A stretch of 5,381 bases of DNA from Oscillospiraceae bacterium (lineage in GTDB: Bacteria; Bacillota; Clostridia; Oscillospirales; Oscillospiraceae): the NCBI GenBank assembly GCA_902766215.1, contig CACXCV010000039.1:1-5381 (forward strand), written 5' to 3'. The position numbers were made by a program, and so were the translations under genes. This document shows positions 1 to 5,381 of the stretch, piece by piece. Within the stretch, counting starts at the first letter, position 1. Each line of letters begins with the position of its first letter. The notes below the pieces were generated by a model, which had not been told where the DNA came from, searched no databases, and was given only the letters and a program-made list of their open reading frames with translations.

Positions 1-208
1 ACAGGGCTACCGCATCATCCAGCATGGAACCATATCCCCCCATGTTGGTGCTGGTGCAGCTATAATAGATAATTCCCGTTGAAAACCTGCTTGGAGCAAT
101 TGCCGCGTTGGCGGCCGGAGCAATAATTGAAACCAGGGCGGCAACCAGCACAAGAAAAGCCGCGCCTTTTTTCACGCGTTTTCGTCTTCGCATTGTCAAA
201 CAAATCAT
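1..208 (-). CDS. Secreted protein of unknown function, N-terminal part (runs off the left edge)
   Basis: The minus-strand frame from the ATG at 208 stays open to the window edge, giving 69 visible residues. They form a textbook Sec signal peptide: a basic n-region (residues 7-14, RRRKRVKK), a hydrophobic core (about 16-32, AAFLVLVAALVSIIAPA) and an Ala-Asn-Ala cleavage motif ending near residue 35. The visible mature part begins AIAPSRFSTGIIYYSC and carries one cysteine and several Gly, Ser and Tyr residues. I recognise no family. The ATG at 208 is chosen because AGGAGGG (220-226) lies 11 nt upstream; the alternative ATG at 193 would be 26 nt away. The unit has its own promoter (351-379) and lies beyond the terminator of the upstream operon. 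Codons such as ATT, GTT, GCT and AAA are used more freely than in the GC-rich neighbours. Export is well supported by the sequence; the function is unknown. Confidence 0.8.
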   Translation of the reverse strand, partial: MICLTMRRRKRVKKGAAFLVLVAALVSIIAPAANAAIAPSRFSTGIIYYSCTSTNMGGYGSMLDDAVAL

Positions 209-219
209 CAGATAAACTA

Positions 220-226
220 CCCTCCT
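220..226 (-). promoter_or_regulatory. Ribosome binding site of the secreted-protein gene
   Basis: AGGAGGG on the minus strand ends 11 nt before the ATG at 208 and 26 nt before the in-frame ATG at 193. The spacing is slightly long for 208 but far too long for 193, so it decides the start in favour of 208. Confidence 0.65.
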
Positions 227-244
227 GTCCAAACTCAACACATG

Positions 245-294
245 TCATCCTACGGGTATTGCGTCGGGCATCAAAATCCGCAAAGTCCCTCCTT
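245..294 (-). other. Possible leader ORF with its own Shine-Dalgarno
   Basis: Inside the leader, AAGGAGGG (287-294) is followed by a TTG at 283 that opens 12 codons (reading MRILMPDAIPVG with TTG as initiator) and stops at TGA 245-247. An in-frame ATG lies at 271. The short ORF is in the same frame as the secreted-protein gene downstream, so only the TGA separates them. The spacing from AGGAGG to the TTG is only 4 nt, and from it to the ATG 16 nt, so neither start is ideal. It could be a regulatory leader peptide or a chance reading of a leader that happens to hold a second AGGAGGG. Confidence 0.25.
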
Positions 295-304
295 TTGTTT
301 TTAT

Positions 305-344
305 TAGATGGATGTTTTGCAACATTTATTACATTATCCATCTA
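305..344 (-). repeat. Inverted repeat at the predicted 5' end of the leader
   Basis: TAGATGGAT at 305-313 is a perfect 9-bp inverted match of ATCCATCTA at 336-344, with a 22-nt loop. The loop side also allows a smaller hairpin (ATGTT 312-316 with AACAT 321-325) that would compete with the larger stem. The outer stem starts one or two bases after the transcription start predicted from the promoter (about 345). It may be a 5'-terminal stem-loop protecting the mRNA, or a DNA operator. It has no T-run directly after it, so it is not a good terminator. Confidence 0.5.
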
Positions 345-350
345 TAATTA

Positions 351-379
351 TTTATACCATTATTTATATTTCTTGTCAA
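351..379 (-). promoter_or_regulatory. Sigma-A type promoter for the secreted-protein gene
   Basis: On the minus strand a perfect -35 TTGACA (374-379) is followed by a 17-bp AT-rich spacer and a -10 TATAAA (351-356, five of six consensus bases). The TGG directly before it makes an extended -10. The predicted start of transcription is near the A at 345, giving a leader of about 137 nt to the ATG at 208. The promoter sits immediately downstream of the operon terminator, so this gene forms a separate transcription unit. Confidence 0.85.
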
Positions 380-399
380 TCCGTTTTATTTATTTTTTT

Positions 400-438
400 C
401 AAAAACAGACCGGATGGCCCAAAATCAGCCATCCGGTC
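400..438 (-). terminator. Rho-independent terminator of the rlmA-prfA-tsaC/coaE-apeA operon
   Basis: GACCGGATGGC (408-418) and GCCATCCGGTC (428-438) form a perfect 11-bp GC-rich stem with a 9-nt loop. Read on the minus strand, the stem is followed at once by TGTTTTT (401-407). It begins 24 bp after the apeA stop codon. On the plus strand the nearest T-run is several bases away from the stem, so the terminator is mainly minus-strand. An A-rich stretch on the other side can partly pair with the T-run, as is common for intrinsic terminators. Confidence 0.9.
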
Positions 439-462
439 CATGCTCTGTTTTATTGACGCCGT

Positions 463-1860
463 TTACACTTGATAGAATGCCTCGTTGGCGCGGGCCGCCA
501 TATAGAGATCCAGCTTGGCGATGATCTCAAAGGGGGCGTGCATGCTCAGCACCGGGACGCCGGCGTCGATGGTGTCGATGTTGCGGTTGGCCATATACGC
601 GGCCACGGTGCCGCCGCCGCCCTGATCCACGCGGCCCAGCTCACCCATCTGCCACAGCACGCCGTTGGCGTCGAAGAGCGCGCGCACGCGGGCCACCAGC
701 TCGGCCGCCGCATCGGAGGCGCCGGACTTGCCGCGGCTGCCGGTATACTTGCACAGGCCCAGACCATAGTTCAGCTGGGTGTTGTTCCGCTTGTCCGAAA
801 CCTCGGCAAAGGTGGGGTCAAAGGCGTTGCTCACGTCAGTGGACAGGCACCAGCTGTTTTCAAAGCAGACGCGCAGATCCACGCCCTGGGCCTGGCACAG
901 GCCGTCCATAAACGTCTCAAAGGCCTGCGACTGCATGCCGCTGACGCCCACCGAACCGATCTCTTCCTTGTCGGCCAGCACGCACACTGCCGTGCGGGTG
1001 GGCTTTTCCAGGCGCAGCACCGGCTCCAGCGCGGCATAGGCGCACACGCGGTCGTCGTGGCCAAAGGCGCCCACCATCGACCGGTCAAGGCCCACGTCGC
1101 GGGCCTTCTGCGCCGGGACCATGGTCAGCTCGGCGGAGAGGAAGTCCTCCTCAGTGAAGCCATAGCGCTCGTTGAGCAGCAGCATAACAGCAAACTTGAC
1201 GCGGTCGCCCTCCTCGTCGTCCGGCAGGGGCATGCTGCCCAGCAGCACGTTGAGCTGCTCGCCGGTGATGCCCTCGGCCAGGGTCTTTTTCATCTGGTCG
1301 CCGGAGAGGTGGATCAGCAGGTCAGTAATCACCAGCACGGGGTCGCTCTCGTCCTCGCCGATGCAGACGGAGATCACCGTGCCGTCCTTCAGCGCCACCA
1401 CGCCGTGCAGAGCCAGCGGGATGGTGGGCCACTGATACTTTTTGATGCCGCCATAGTAGTGCGTCTTGAAATAGGCCAGCTCGCCGTCCTCATAGAGGGG
1501 GTTAGGCTTGAGGTCCAGGCGTGGGTTGTCAATGTGGGCCGCGCAGATGTTGGCACCATGGCTCAGGTCGTTCTCGCCGATCACGGCCAGCATGATCGCC
1601 TTGCCGCGGTTGTTGACATAGACCTTGTCGCCCGGCTGGAGCGCCATGCCCCGCTCCCAGGCGCGGAAGCCCGCCGCTTCGGCGCGGCAGATGGCGTCGG
1701 TCACGGCCTCGCGCTCGGTCTTGGCCGCGTCCAGAAAGCGCTTATAGTCCTCGGCATAGTCAAAAATCGCCTTGCGGGTCGCCTCGTCCACGCGGTCATA
1801 GCCGTTCTTGGGGCTGGCCAGCAGTGCCTTGCGCTGCGCCTCATATTTCTTTTCGCCCAT
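463..1860 (-). CDS. apeA: M18 family zinc aminopeptidase (aminopeptidase 1 type)
   Basis: This is a cytosolic metallo-aminopeptidase that removes N-terminal residues from peptides, so a role in peptide turnover is likely. At 465 aa it has the usual length of the ApeA branch. The M18 di-metal site is visible in order: H109 with D111 (AAHIDNPRLDLKP), D269/D270 (GHDDRVCAY), the catalytic Glu E299 with ligand E300 (DKEEIGS), D342 (STDVSNAFDP) and H441 (SMHAPFEI). Other ApeA hallmarks are the YYGGIKKYQWPTIPL segment (135-149), GKSGASDA (377-384) and the glycine run at 414-417. The ATG at 1860 is supported by AAGGAGG (1869-1875) with an 8-nt spacer. The gene is last in the operon and may also have its own weak promoter in the 47-nt gap before it. 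All ligand positions are intact. The substrate preference cannot be read from the sequence. Confidence 0.93.
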   Translation of the reverse strand: MGEKKYEAQRKALLASPKNGYDRVDEATRKAIFDYAEDYKRFLDAAKTEREAVTDAICRAEAAGFRAWERGMALQPGDKVYVNNRGKAIMLAVIGENDLSHGANICAAHIDNPRLDLKPNPLYEDGELAYFKTHYYGGIKKYQWPTIPLALHGVVALKDGTVISVCIGEDESDPVLVITDLLIHLSGDQMKKTLAEGITGEQLNVLLGSMPLPDDEEGDRVKFAVMLLLNERYGFTEEDFLSAELTMVPAQKARDVGLDRSMVGAFGHDDRVCAYAALEPVLRLEKPTRTAVCVLADKEEIGSVGVSGMQSQAFETFMDGLCQAQGVDLRVCFENSWCLSTDVSNAFDPTFAEVSDKRNNTQLNYGLGLCKYTGSRGKSGASDAAAELVARVRALFDANGVLWQMGELGRVDQGGGGTVAAYMANRNIDTIDAGVPVLSMHAPFEIIAKLDLYMAARANEAFYQV

Positions 1861-1885
1861 GATGTTTTCCTCCTTGGTTTAATAC

Positions 1886-1891
1886 ATTATA
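1886..1891 (-). promoter_or_regulatory. Possible -10 element of an internal promoter before apeA
   Basis: A perfect TATAAT lies on the minus strand inside the AT-rich 47-nt gap, within a TTATATATAATG run. It would start transcripts near 1879, just ahead of the AAGGAGG of apeA. No -35 hexamer resembling TTGACA is found at 15-19 bp spacing, and the extended -10 TG is absent. It may be only an AT-rich spacer. Confidence 0.25.
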
Positions 1892-1908
1892 TATAAGCTA
1901 TTCATGGC

Positions 1909-3531
1909 TCAGATGTCTTTCGTCACCCGATCCAGATATTCGCCGCAGCAGCGGTCAAATTCTGCCGCGTCCGGACAGTCGTTAACCAGCACGTCGTCGC
2001 AGCCGGCGGCAAAGGCCGCATCCGGCTTCTGCGCAGCAATGCGCAGCCGGGCATAGTCCTCGCCGATGCCTTCGCGGGCCATCAGGCGCTGCACCCGCGC
2101 CTGCTCCGGCGCAGTCACAGCCACCGTGCGGCTGCACAGAGCGCACAGCCCGCCCTCGATCAGGCCCACCGCGTCAATCGCTGCCAGCGACACGCCGTCA
2201 GCCCGCGCCGCGTCCAGCGTCTGCTGCACCGCCGCGCGCACCGCCGGATGGGTGATGGCGTTGAGCGCAGCCAGCTCCGCCGGATTGCCGAACACCAGCC
2301 GCCCCAGCGCCTTGCGGTCCAGCGCGCCGCCGGCAAACGCCGCGGGGAAGCGCACCCGCAGCGCCTCCAGCAGGTGCGCGTCCTCGCGCAGCAGCCGGTG
2401 ATATACCGCATCGCAGTCGATGCACAGGCCGCCGCGCGCGGCGACCCGGCGCAGAAGGCTGGTCTTGCCGCAGCCGGTACCGCCGGTGATGCCCAGCACC
2501 CAGAGCGGCCGTCCCGAGGGCACCGCCACTGTCTGGAACCCAGCTGCTTTTTTCAGCCGGTTGGCCACCGCCAGCCCCAGCCCCGTCTCCGGTGGGCACT
2601 GAGCCAGAATTTCCGTGACCGCTGTGCTGTCAAAGTGCCGCAGCGCGTCAAACACCCGCCGGGCATGCGCCTCCGGCTGCCCCACAGGGCCAAGGGTCTG
2701 CACCTCACAGCCCGGAAAACGCCCGGCAAATTCGTCAAAGCAGATGACGCCGGTCTGTGCCCCAGCGTGGGAGGCCATCACCGCCGCAGTGGCCGCCGGT
2801 GCGCCAGTGAACACCGTCACCGGCGCCTTGGGCGCATAGTGGCGGTATTTCATGCCCGGGGCGCGGGGATGCTCGTCGTCGGCCATTTTGCGCACCACGG
2901 CCTCGTCCACCGCCACCTCGCCCAGCACGCGCCGCAGCTCCTCCAGCGGCAGCCCGCCGGGCCGCAGCAGGCGCGGCGGCGTCACCGTCAGGTCGATGAT
3001 CGTGCTCTCGACCCCCACGCCGCAGGGTCCGCCGTCGACAATGGCGTCGATCTTGCCGTCCATGTCCTCCCACATGTGCGCCGCTGTGGTGGGGCTGGGG
3101 CGGCCGGAGGTGTTGCCCGAGGGGGCTGCAATGGGCACGCCGGCCCGGGCAATGATCTCCAGCGTCAGCGGATGGTTGGGGCAGCGAACCCCCACCGTTT
3201 CCAACCCGCCGGTGGTCTGCAGGGGAACAATTTCCCGCCGGGGCAGGATCATCGTCAGCGGGCCGGGCCAGAACTCGGCCGCCAGCGCATATGCCGCATC
3301 GGGGATATCATGGCAATAGGTCTCCAGCCAGTCCGCCGATGGCACATGGATAATCAGCGGGTTGTCCTGGGGGCGGCCCTTGGCCTCAAAGATGTGCCGC
3401 ACCGCCTCGGCGTTCAGTGCGTCGGCACCCAGACCATAAACCGTCTCGGTGGGGATAGCCACCAGGCCGCCGCGGCGGATAATCTGTGCCGCCTGCTCCA
3501 GGCCGGTGCTGTCAAGCGCCAGTGTCTGCAT
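1909..3531 (-). CDS. tsaC/coaE: Fused Sua5-type threonylcarbamoyl-AMP synthase and dephospho-CoA kinase
   Basis: One 540-aa frame carries two complete enzymes. Residues 1 to about 200 are a YrdC/Sua5 domain that makes threonylcarbamoyl-AMP from threonine, bicarbonate and ATP for tRNA t6A37: PTETVYGLGA (27-36), KGRPQDNPL (51-59), PSGNTSGRPS (137-146), GVESTIIDL (173-181). The Sua5 linker APGMKYRHYAP (224-234) and a C-terminal Sua5 domain ending near NRLKKAAGF (324-332) follow. Residues 344-540 are CoaE, which phosphorylates dephospho-CoA in the last step of CoA synthesis: Walker A GGTGCGKT (350-357), IDCDA (371-375), ITHPAVR (426-432) and the Q477/R482/R486 segment. The usual PLLFE motif reads VGLIE (455-459). 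No ATG occurs between residues 252 and 484. Translation starts at ATG 3531, one base after the prfA stop, with AAGGA (3539-3543) 7 nt upstream. Sua5 alone is usually about 340 aa and CoaE about 200 aa, so both appear full length. Confidence 0.93.
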   Translation of the reverse strand: MQTLALDSTGLEQAAQIIRRGGLVAIPTETVYGLGADALNAEAVRHIFEAKGRPQDNPLIIHVPSADWLETYCHDIPDAAYALAAEFWPGPLTMILPRREIVPLQTTGGLETVGVRCPNHPLTLEIIARAGVPIAAPSGNTSGRPSPTTAAHMWEDMDGKIDAIVDGGPCGVGVESTIIDLTVTPPRLLRPGGLPLEELRRVLGEVAVDEAVVRKMADDEHPRAPGMKYRHYAPKAPVTVFTGAPAATAAVMASHAGAQTGVICFDEFAGRFPGCEVQTLGPVGQPEAHARRVFDALRHFDSTAVTEILAQCPPETGLGLAVANRLKKAAGFQTVAVPSGRPLWVLGITGGTGCGKTSLLRRVAARGGLCIDCDAVYHRLLREDAHLLEALRVRFPAAFAGGALDRKALGRLVFGNPAELAALNAITHPAVRAAVQQTLDAARADGVSLAAIDAVGLIEGGLCALCSRTVAVTAPEQARVQRLMAREGIGEDYARLRIAAQKPDAAFAAGCDDVLVNDCPDAAEFDRCCGEYLDRVTKDI

Positions 3532-3532
3532 G

Positions 3533-4609
3533 TCACATTCCTTCTTCCGATTGGCGGAGCAGCTCCGCCTGCTCCGCAGTGGCCAGCGCGTCGATCAGGC
3601 CGTCCAGCTCGCCGTTCATCACCGCGTCGATCTGATAGAGCGTCAGGTTGATCCGGTGATCGGTCACGCGCCCCTGCGGAAAGTTATAGGTGCGGATGCG
3701 CTCGTTGCGCATCCCCGCGCCCACCTGGCTGCGCCGGCGGGCAGACTGTTCCGCCTCGGCACGGCTGCGCTCGGCCTCATACAGGCGCGAAGCCAGCACG
3801 CGCATGGCCTTCTCCCTGTTTTTGATCTGGCTGCGCTCCTCCTGGCACTCCACCACAATTCCCGTGGGCAGGTGCGTAATGCGGATGGCCGACTCGGTTT
3901 TATTGATGTGCTGGCCGCCCGCGCCGGAGGAGCGATAGGTGTCAATCTGCAGGTCCTCCGGCCGGATCTGCACGTCAACCGGCTCCATCTCCGGCAGGAC
4001 GGCCACCGTGGCCGTGGAGGTGTGGATGCGCCCGCCGGACTCGGTCTCCGGCACGCGCTGTACCCGGTGTACGCCGGATTCATACTTCAGCCGCGCCCAG
4101 GCGCCCTCGCCCGAAACGGTATACACAGCCTCCTTCAGGCCGCCCAGCTCGGTTTCGTTCTGGCTCATCAGTTCGATCTTCCAGCCATGGGCCGCGGCAT
4201 ACATGCTGTACATGCGGAACAGGCTGTGGGCAAACAGGGCGCTTTCCTCGCCGCCCACGCCGGCCCGCAGCTCCATAATCACGCTGCGGCCGTCGTCCGG
4301 GTCGCGGGGCAGCAGCAGCAGCTTCAGCTGGTGGGCCAGCTGCTCGTCCTCGCGGCGCAGCTGGGGCAGCTCCTCACGGGCCAGCTCCCGCAGAGCAGGA
4401 TCCTCCTCCCCAGCCAGCAGCTCGTGCAGTCCGTCCAGCTCGCGGCGCACTGCCTGCTGCCGCCGCCAGGCCTTTACCAGCGGCTCGAGGGTCTTCAGCT
4501 CACGCTGGACCGCCGCCGCCGCTTTCGGGTCGGCATAAAAGTCGGGCTGCATGCTGCGCGCTTCCAGCTCGTCATATTTCGCCTCCAGCAGGCGCAGTTG
4601 CTCATCCAT
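3533..4609 (-). CDS. prfA: Peptide chain release factor 1
   Basis: RF1 recognises UAA and UAG in the ribosomal A site and triggers peptide release. The 358-aa length is normal. The N-terminal coiled domain (about 1-100) leads into VGGEES (118-123). The stop-codon-reading PxT motif appears as P187-E188-T189 in RVPETESGGRIHTS, which marks RF1 rather than RF2 (SPF). The catalytic GGQ is at 231-233 within SSGAGGQHINKTESA, and the C-terminal ERIRTYNFPQGRVTDHR signature is at 303-319. The ATG at 4609 lies 3 nt after the rlmA stop, and GGGAGGG (4617-4623) inside the end of rlmA sits 7 nt upstream, so translation is probably coupled. The stop overlaps the region just before the next gene with a 1-nt gap. 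prmC, which methylates the GGQ glutamine and is often the next-door gene, is not in this window. Confidence 0.97.
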   Translation of the reverse strand: MDEQLRLLEAKYDELEARSMQPDFYADPKAAAAVQRELKTLEPLVKAWRRQQAVRRELDGLHELLAGEEDPALRELAREELPQLRREDEQLAHQLKLLLLPRDPDDGRSVIMELRAGVGGEESALFAHSLFRMYSMYAAAHGWKIELMSQNETELGGLKEAVYTVSGEGAWARLKYESGVHRVQRVPETESGGRIHTSTATVAVLPEMEPVDVQIRPEDLQIDTYRSSGAGGQHINKTESAIRITHLPTGIVVECQEERSQIKNREKAMRVLASRLYEAERSRAEAEQSARRRSQVGAGMRNERIRTYNFPQGRVTDHRINLTLYQIDAVMNGELDGLIDALATAEQAELLRQSEEGM

Positions 4610-4612
4610 CGT

Positions 4613-5381
4613 TCATCCCTCCCGCCGCCAGAGATACAGCTCCATCCGGGCCGCATCCTCCAGCCGCGTCAGCGCCGCGGCGCGGGCCGCCCCCTCCCTG
4701 CCGATGCGCCAGTAGTGCGGCGTCATCGCCAGCAGTGCGGCAATCTGCGCCGGATCCTCCAGCGTAAAGGGGATGTCCAGCCGCTCGTGTCCCGCCGGAG
4801 CAAAGCCCGCAGGCGTCTCCGGCCGCGCCTTGTCCCGCTCGAACACAGTGGGATAGATCACCTCGCGCAGCGCCTCCAGATGCCGCTCACCGGCCAGCAC
4901 CTGCACATACAGCCCGCCAGGCGCCGTCACCCGGGCAAACTCCGCCGGGAAGGCATAGGCAAACAGGCACAGCAGTACCTGACAGCTCTGATCCGCCAGC
5001 GGCAGCGCCGCGGCTGAGGCCGTCAGCCACAGGGCCGCCTTGTCCCGCCCGGCGGCATAGCGCACCGCGTCCTTGGAGATGTCCACGCCGACGCGCTGTG
5101 CCTGCGGACAGGCGCGGCCCACCGCGCCGAGGTAATATCCCTCGCCGCAGCCGGCGTCAAGCACCACCGACGGCCGCTCTGCCGCCGCCAGCTCTGCCAC
5201 GCGCCGGGCCAGCGGCGCATACCACCCGCCGTCCAGAAAGCTGCGCCGGGCCTGCACCGCCATGCGGCTGTCGCCGGGATTGCGCGAGTGCTTCTGCCCC
5301 GAGGGCAGCAGGTTGACATACCCCTGCCGGGCAATATCAAAGCTGTGCCCCGCCGGGCAGCGCCAGGCCGTGTCTTCGCGC
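4613..5381 (-). CDS. rlmA: 23S rRNA (guanine-N1)-methyltransferase, RlmA family (5' end outside the window)
   Basis: This enzyme uses S-adenosylmethionine to methylate N1 of a guanine in 23S rRNA hairpin 35. About 255 residues are visible, against about 269 in E. coli RlmA, so only the first 10-20 are missing. The frame is open to the edge, upstream of the ATG at 5263. That extra part encodes RCPAGHSFDIARQGYVNLLP, which holds the last two ligands (Cys and His) of the family's N-terminal zinc finger and the conserved GYVNLL; the ATG at 5263 is therefore internal. The NPGDS and QARRSFLDGGWY motifs follow, then AdoMet motif I VLDAGCGEGYY (5132-5164), VGVDISKDA, and the family's RVTAPGG and LLAMTPHYWR segments. 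Family members act on G745 (RlmA-I, Gram-negative) or G748 (RlmA-II/TlrB, Gram-positive). The latter is more likely by taxonomy, but the sequence does not decide it. Confidence 0.92.
   Translation of the reverse strand, partial: REDTAWRCPAGHSFDIARQGYVNLLPSGQKHSRNPGDSRMAVQARRSFLDGGWYAPLARRVAELAAAERPSVVLDAGCGEGYYLGAVGRACPQAQRVGVDISKDAVRYAAGRDKAALWLTASAAALPLADQSCQVLLCLFAYAFPAEFARVTAPGGLYVQVLAGERHLEALREVIYPTVFERDKARPETPAGFAPAGHERLDIPFTLEDPAQIAALLAMTPHYWRIGREGAARAAALTRLEDAARMELYLWRREG

Noticed and set aside
60..341. A 93-codon minus-strand frame beginning with ATG at 341
   Set aside because: Its start lies only a few bases after the predicted transcription start and has no ribosome site. It overlaps the signal-peptide frame in a different phase, and its product has no recognisable features.
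305..344. Inverted repeat read as a terminator
   Set aside because: The stem is AT-rich with a long loop and no T-run follows it on either strand at the right distance. A clear terminator already lies at 400-438.
127..456. A 109-codon plus-strand frame with a hydrophobic stretch
   Set aside because: It runs antisense through the signal peptide, the promoter and the terminator of real minus-strand elements. The hydrophobic part comes from the AT-rich promoter DNA, and the start is a TTG with only a weak GGAG before it.
469..1896. A 475-codon plus-strand frame opposite apeA
   Set aside because: It is an antisense shadow: high-GC third positions leave few stops on the other strand. apeA has all family motifs and a ribosome site; this frame has none.
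2248..3651. A 467-codon plus-strand frame opposite the fused gene
   Set aside because: It is an antisense shadow rich in His, Gln, Arg and Gly with no domain, and it crosses the junction of two real genes.
3449..5017. A 522-codon plus-strand frame opposite prfA and rlmA
   Set aside because: It is an antisense shadow spanning two well-identified genes, with low-complexity composition and no motifs.
5261..5263. ATG at 5263 as the true start of the methyltransferase gene
   Set aside because: The frame continues upstream to the window edge and encodes conserved RlmA zinc-finger and GYVNLL residues, so the real start lies outside the window.
4613..5381. Reading the methyltransferase next to prfA as PrmC, the release-factor glutamine methyltransferase
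   Set aside because: The NPPY motif of PrmC is absent. The Cys/His zinc-finger remnant, GYVNLL, NPGDS and TPHYWR segments match the RlmA family.

Overview
The window reads as chromosomal DNA from a GC-rich Gram-positive bacterium, most likely a Clostridia-class gut organism of the Oscillospiraceae/Ruminococcaceae type. This placement is inferred from three things: the prfA-Sua5 gene order, an M18 aminopeptidase of the ApeA type, and strong AGGAGG ribosome sites with a consensus sigma-A promoter. No species can be named from the sequence alone. All supported genes lie on the minus strand, so transcription runs from high to low coordinates.

Right-hand block (5381 down to 408): a tightly packed, very GC-rich housekeeping operon. 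In transcription order it holds an RlmA-type 23S rRNA guanine-N1 methyltransferase (5' end cut off by the window edge), prfA (release factor 1), a single 540-codon gene that joins a full Sua5-type threonylcarbamoyl-AMP synthase to a dephospho-CoA kinase (CoaE), and apeA (M18 aminopeptidase). Gaps are 3 nt and 1 nt between the first three genes, which suggests translational coupling, and 47 nt before apeA. A perfect 11-bp hairpin followed by a T-run ends the operon 24 bp after the apeA stop. Three of the four genes serve translation: rRNA modification, termination, and the t6A tRNA modification precursor. The CoaE half adds the last step of coenzyme A synthesis, and ApeA contributes peptide turnover.

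Left-hand block (about 1-407): an AT-richer stretch with a separate transcription unit. A near-consensus promoter with an extended -10 (351-379) drives a leader of roughly 137 nt. The leader holds a 5'-terminal inverted repeat, two AGGAGGG sites and a possible 12-codon upstream ORF. It is followed by the start of a gene for an unknown secreted protein with a clear signal peptide, which runs off the left edge.

The most notable points are the Sua5-CoaE fusion and the structured leader of the secreted-protein gene. No mobile element, CRISPR array, tRNA or rRNA gene was recognised, and the rest of the window looks like ordinary housekeeping sequence.
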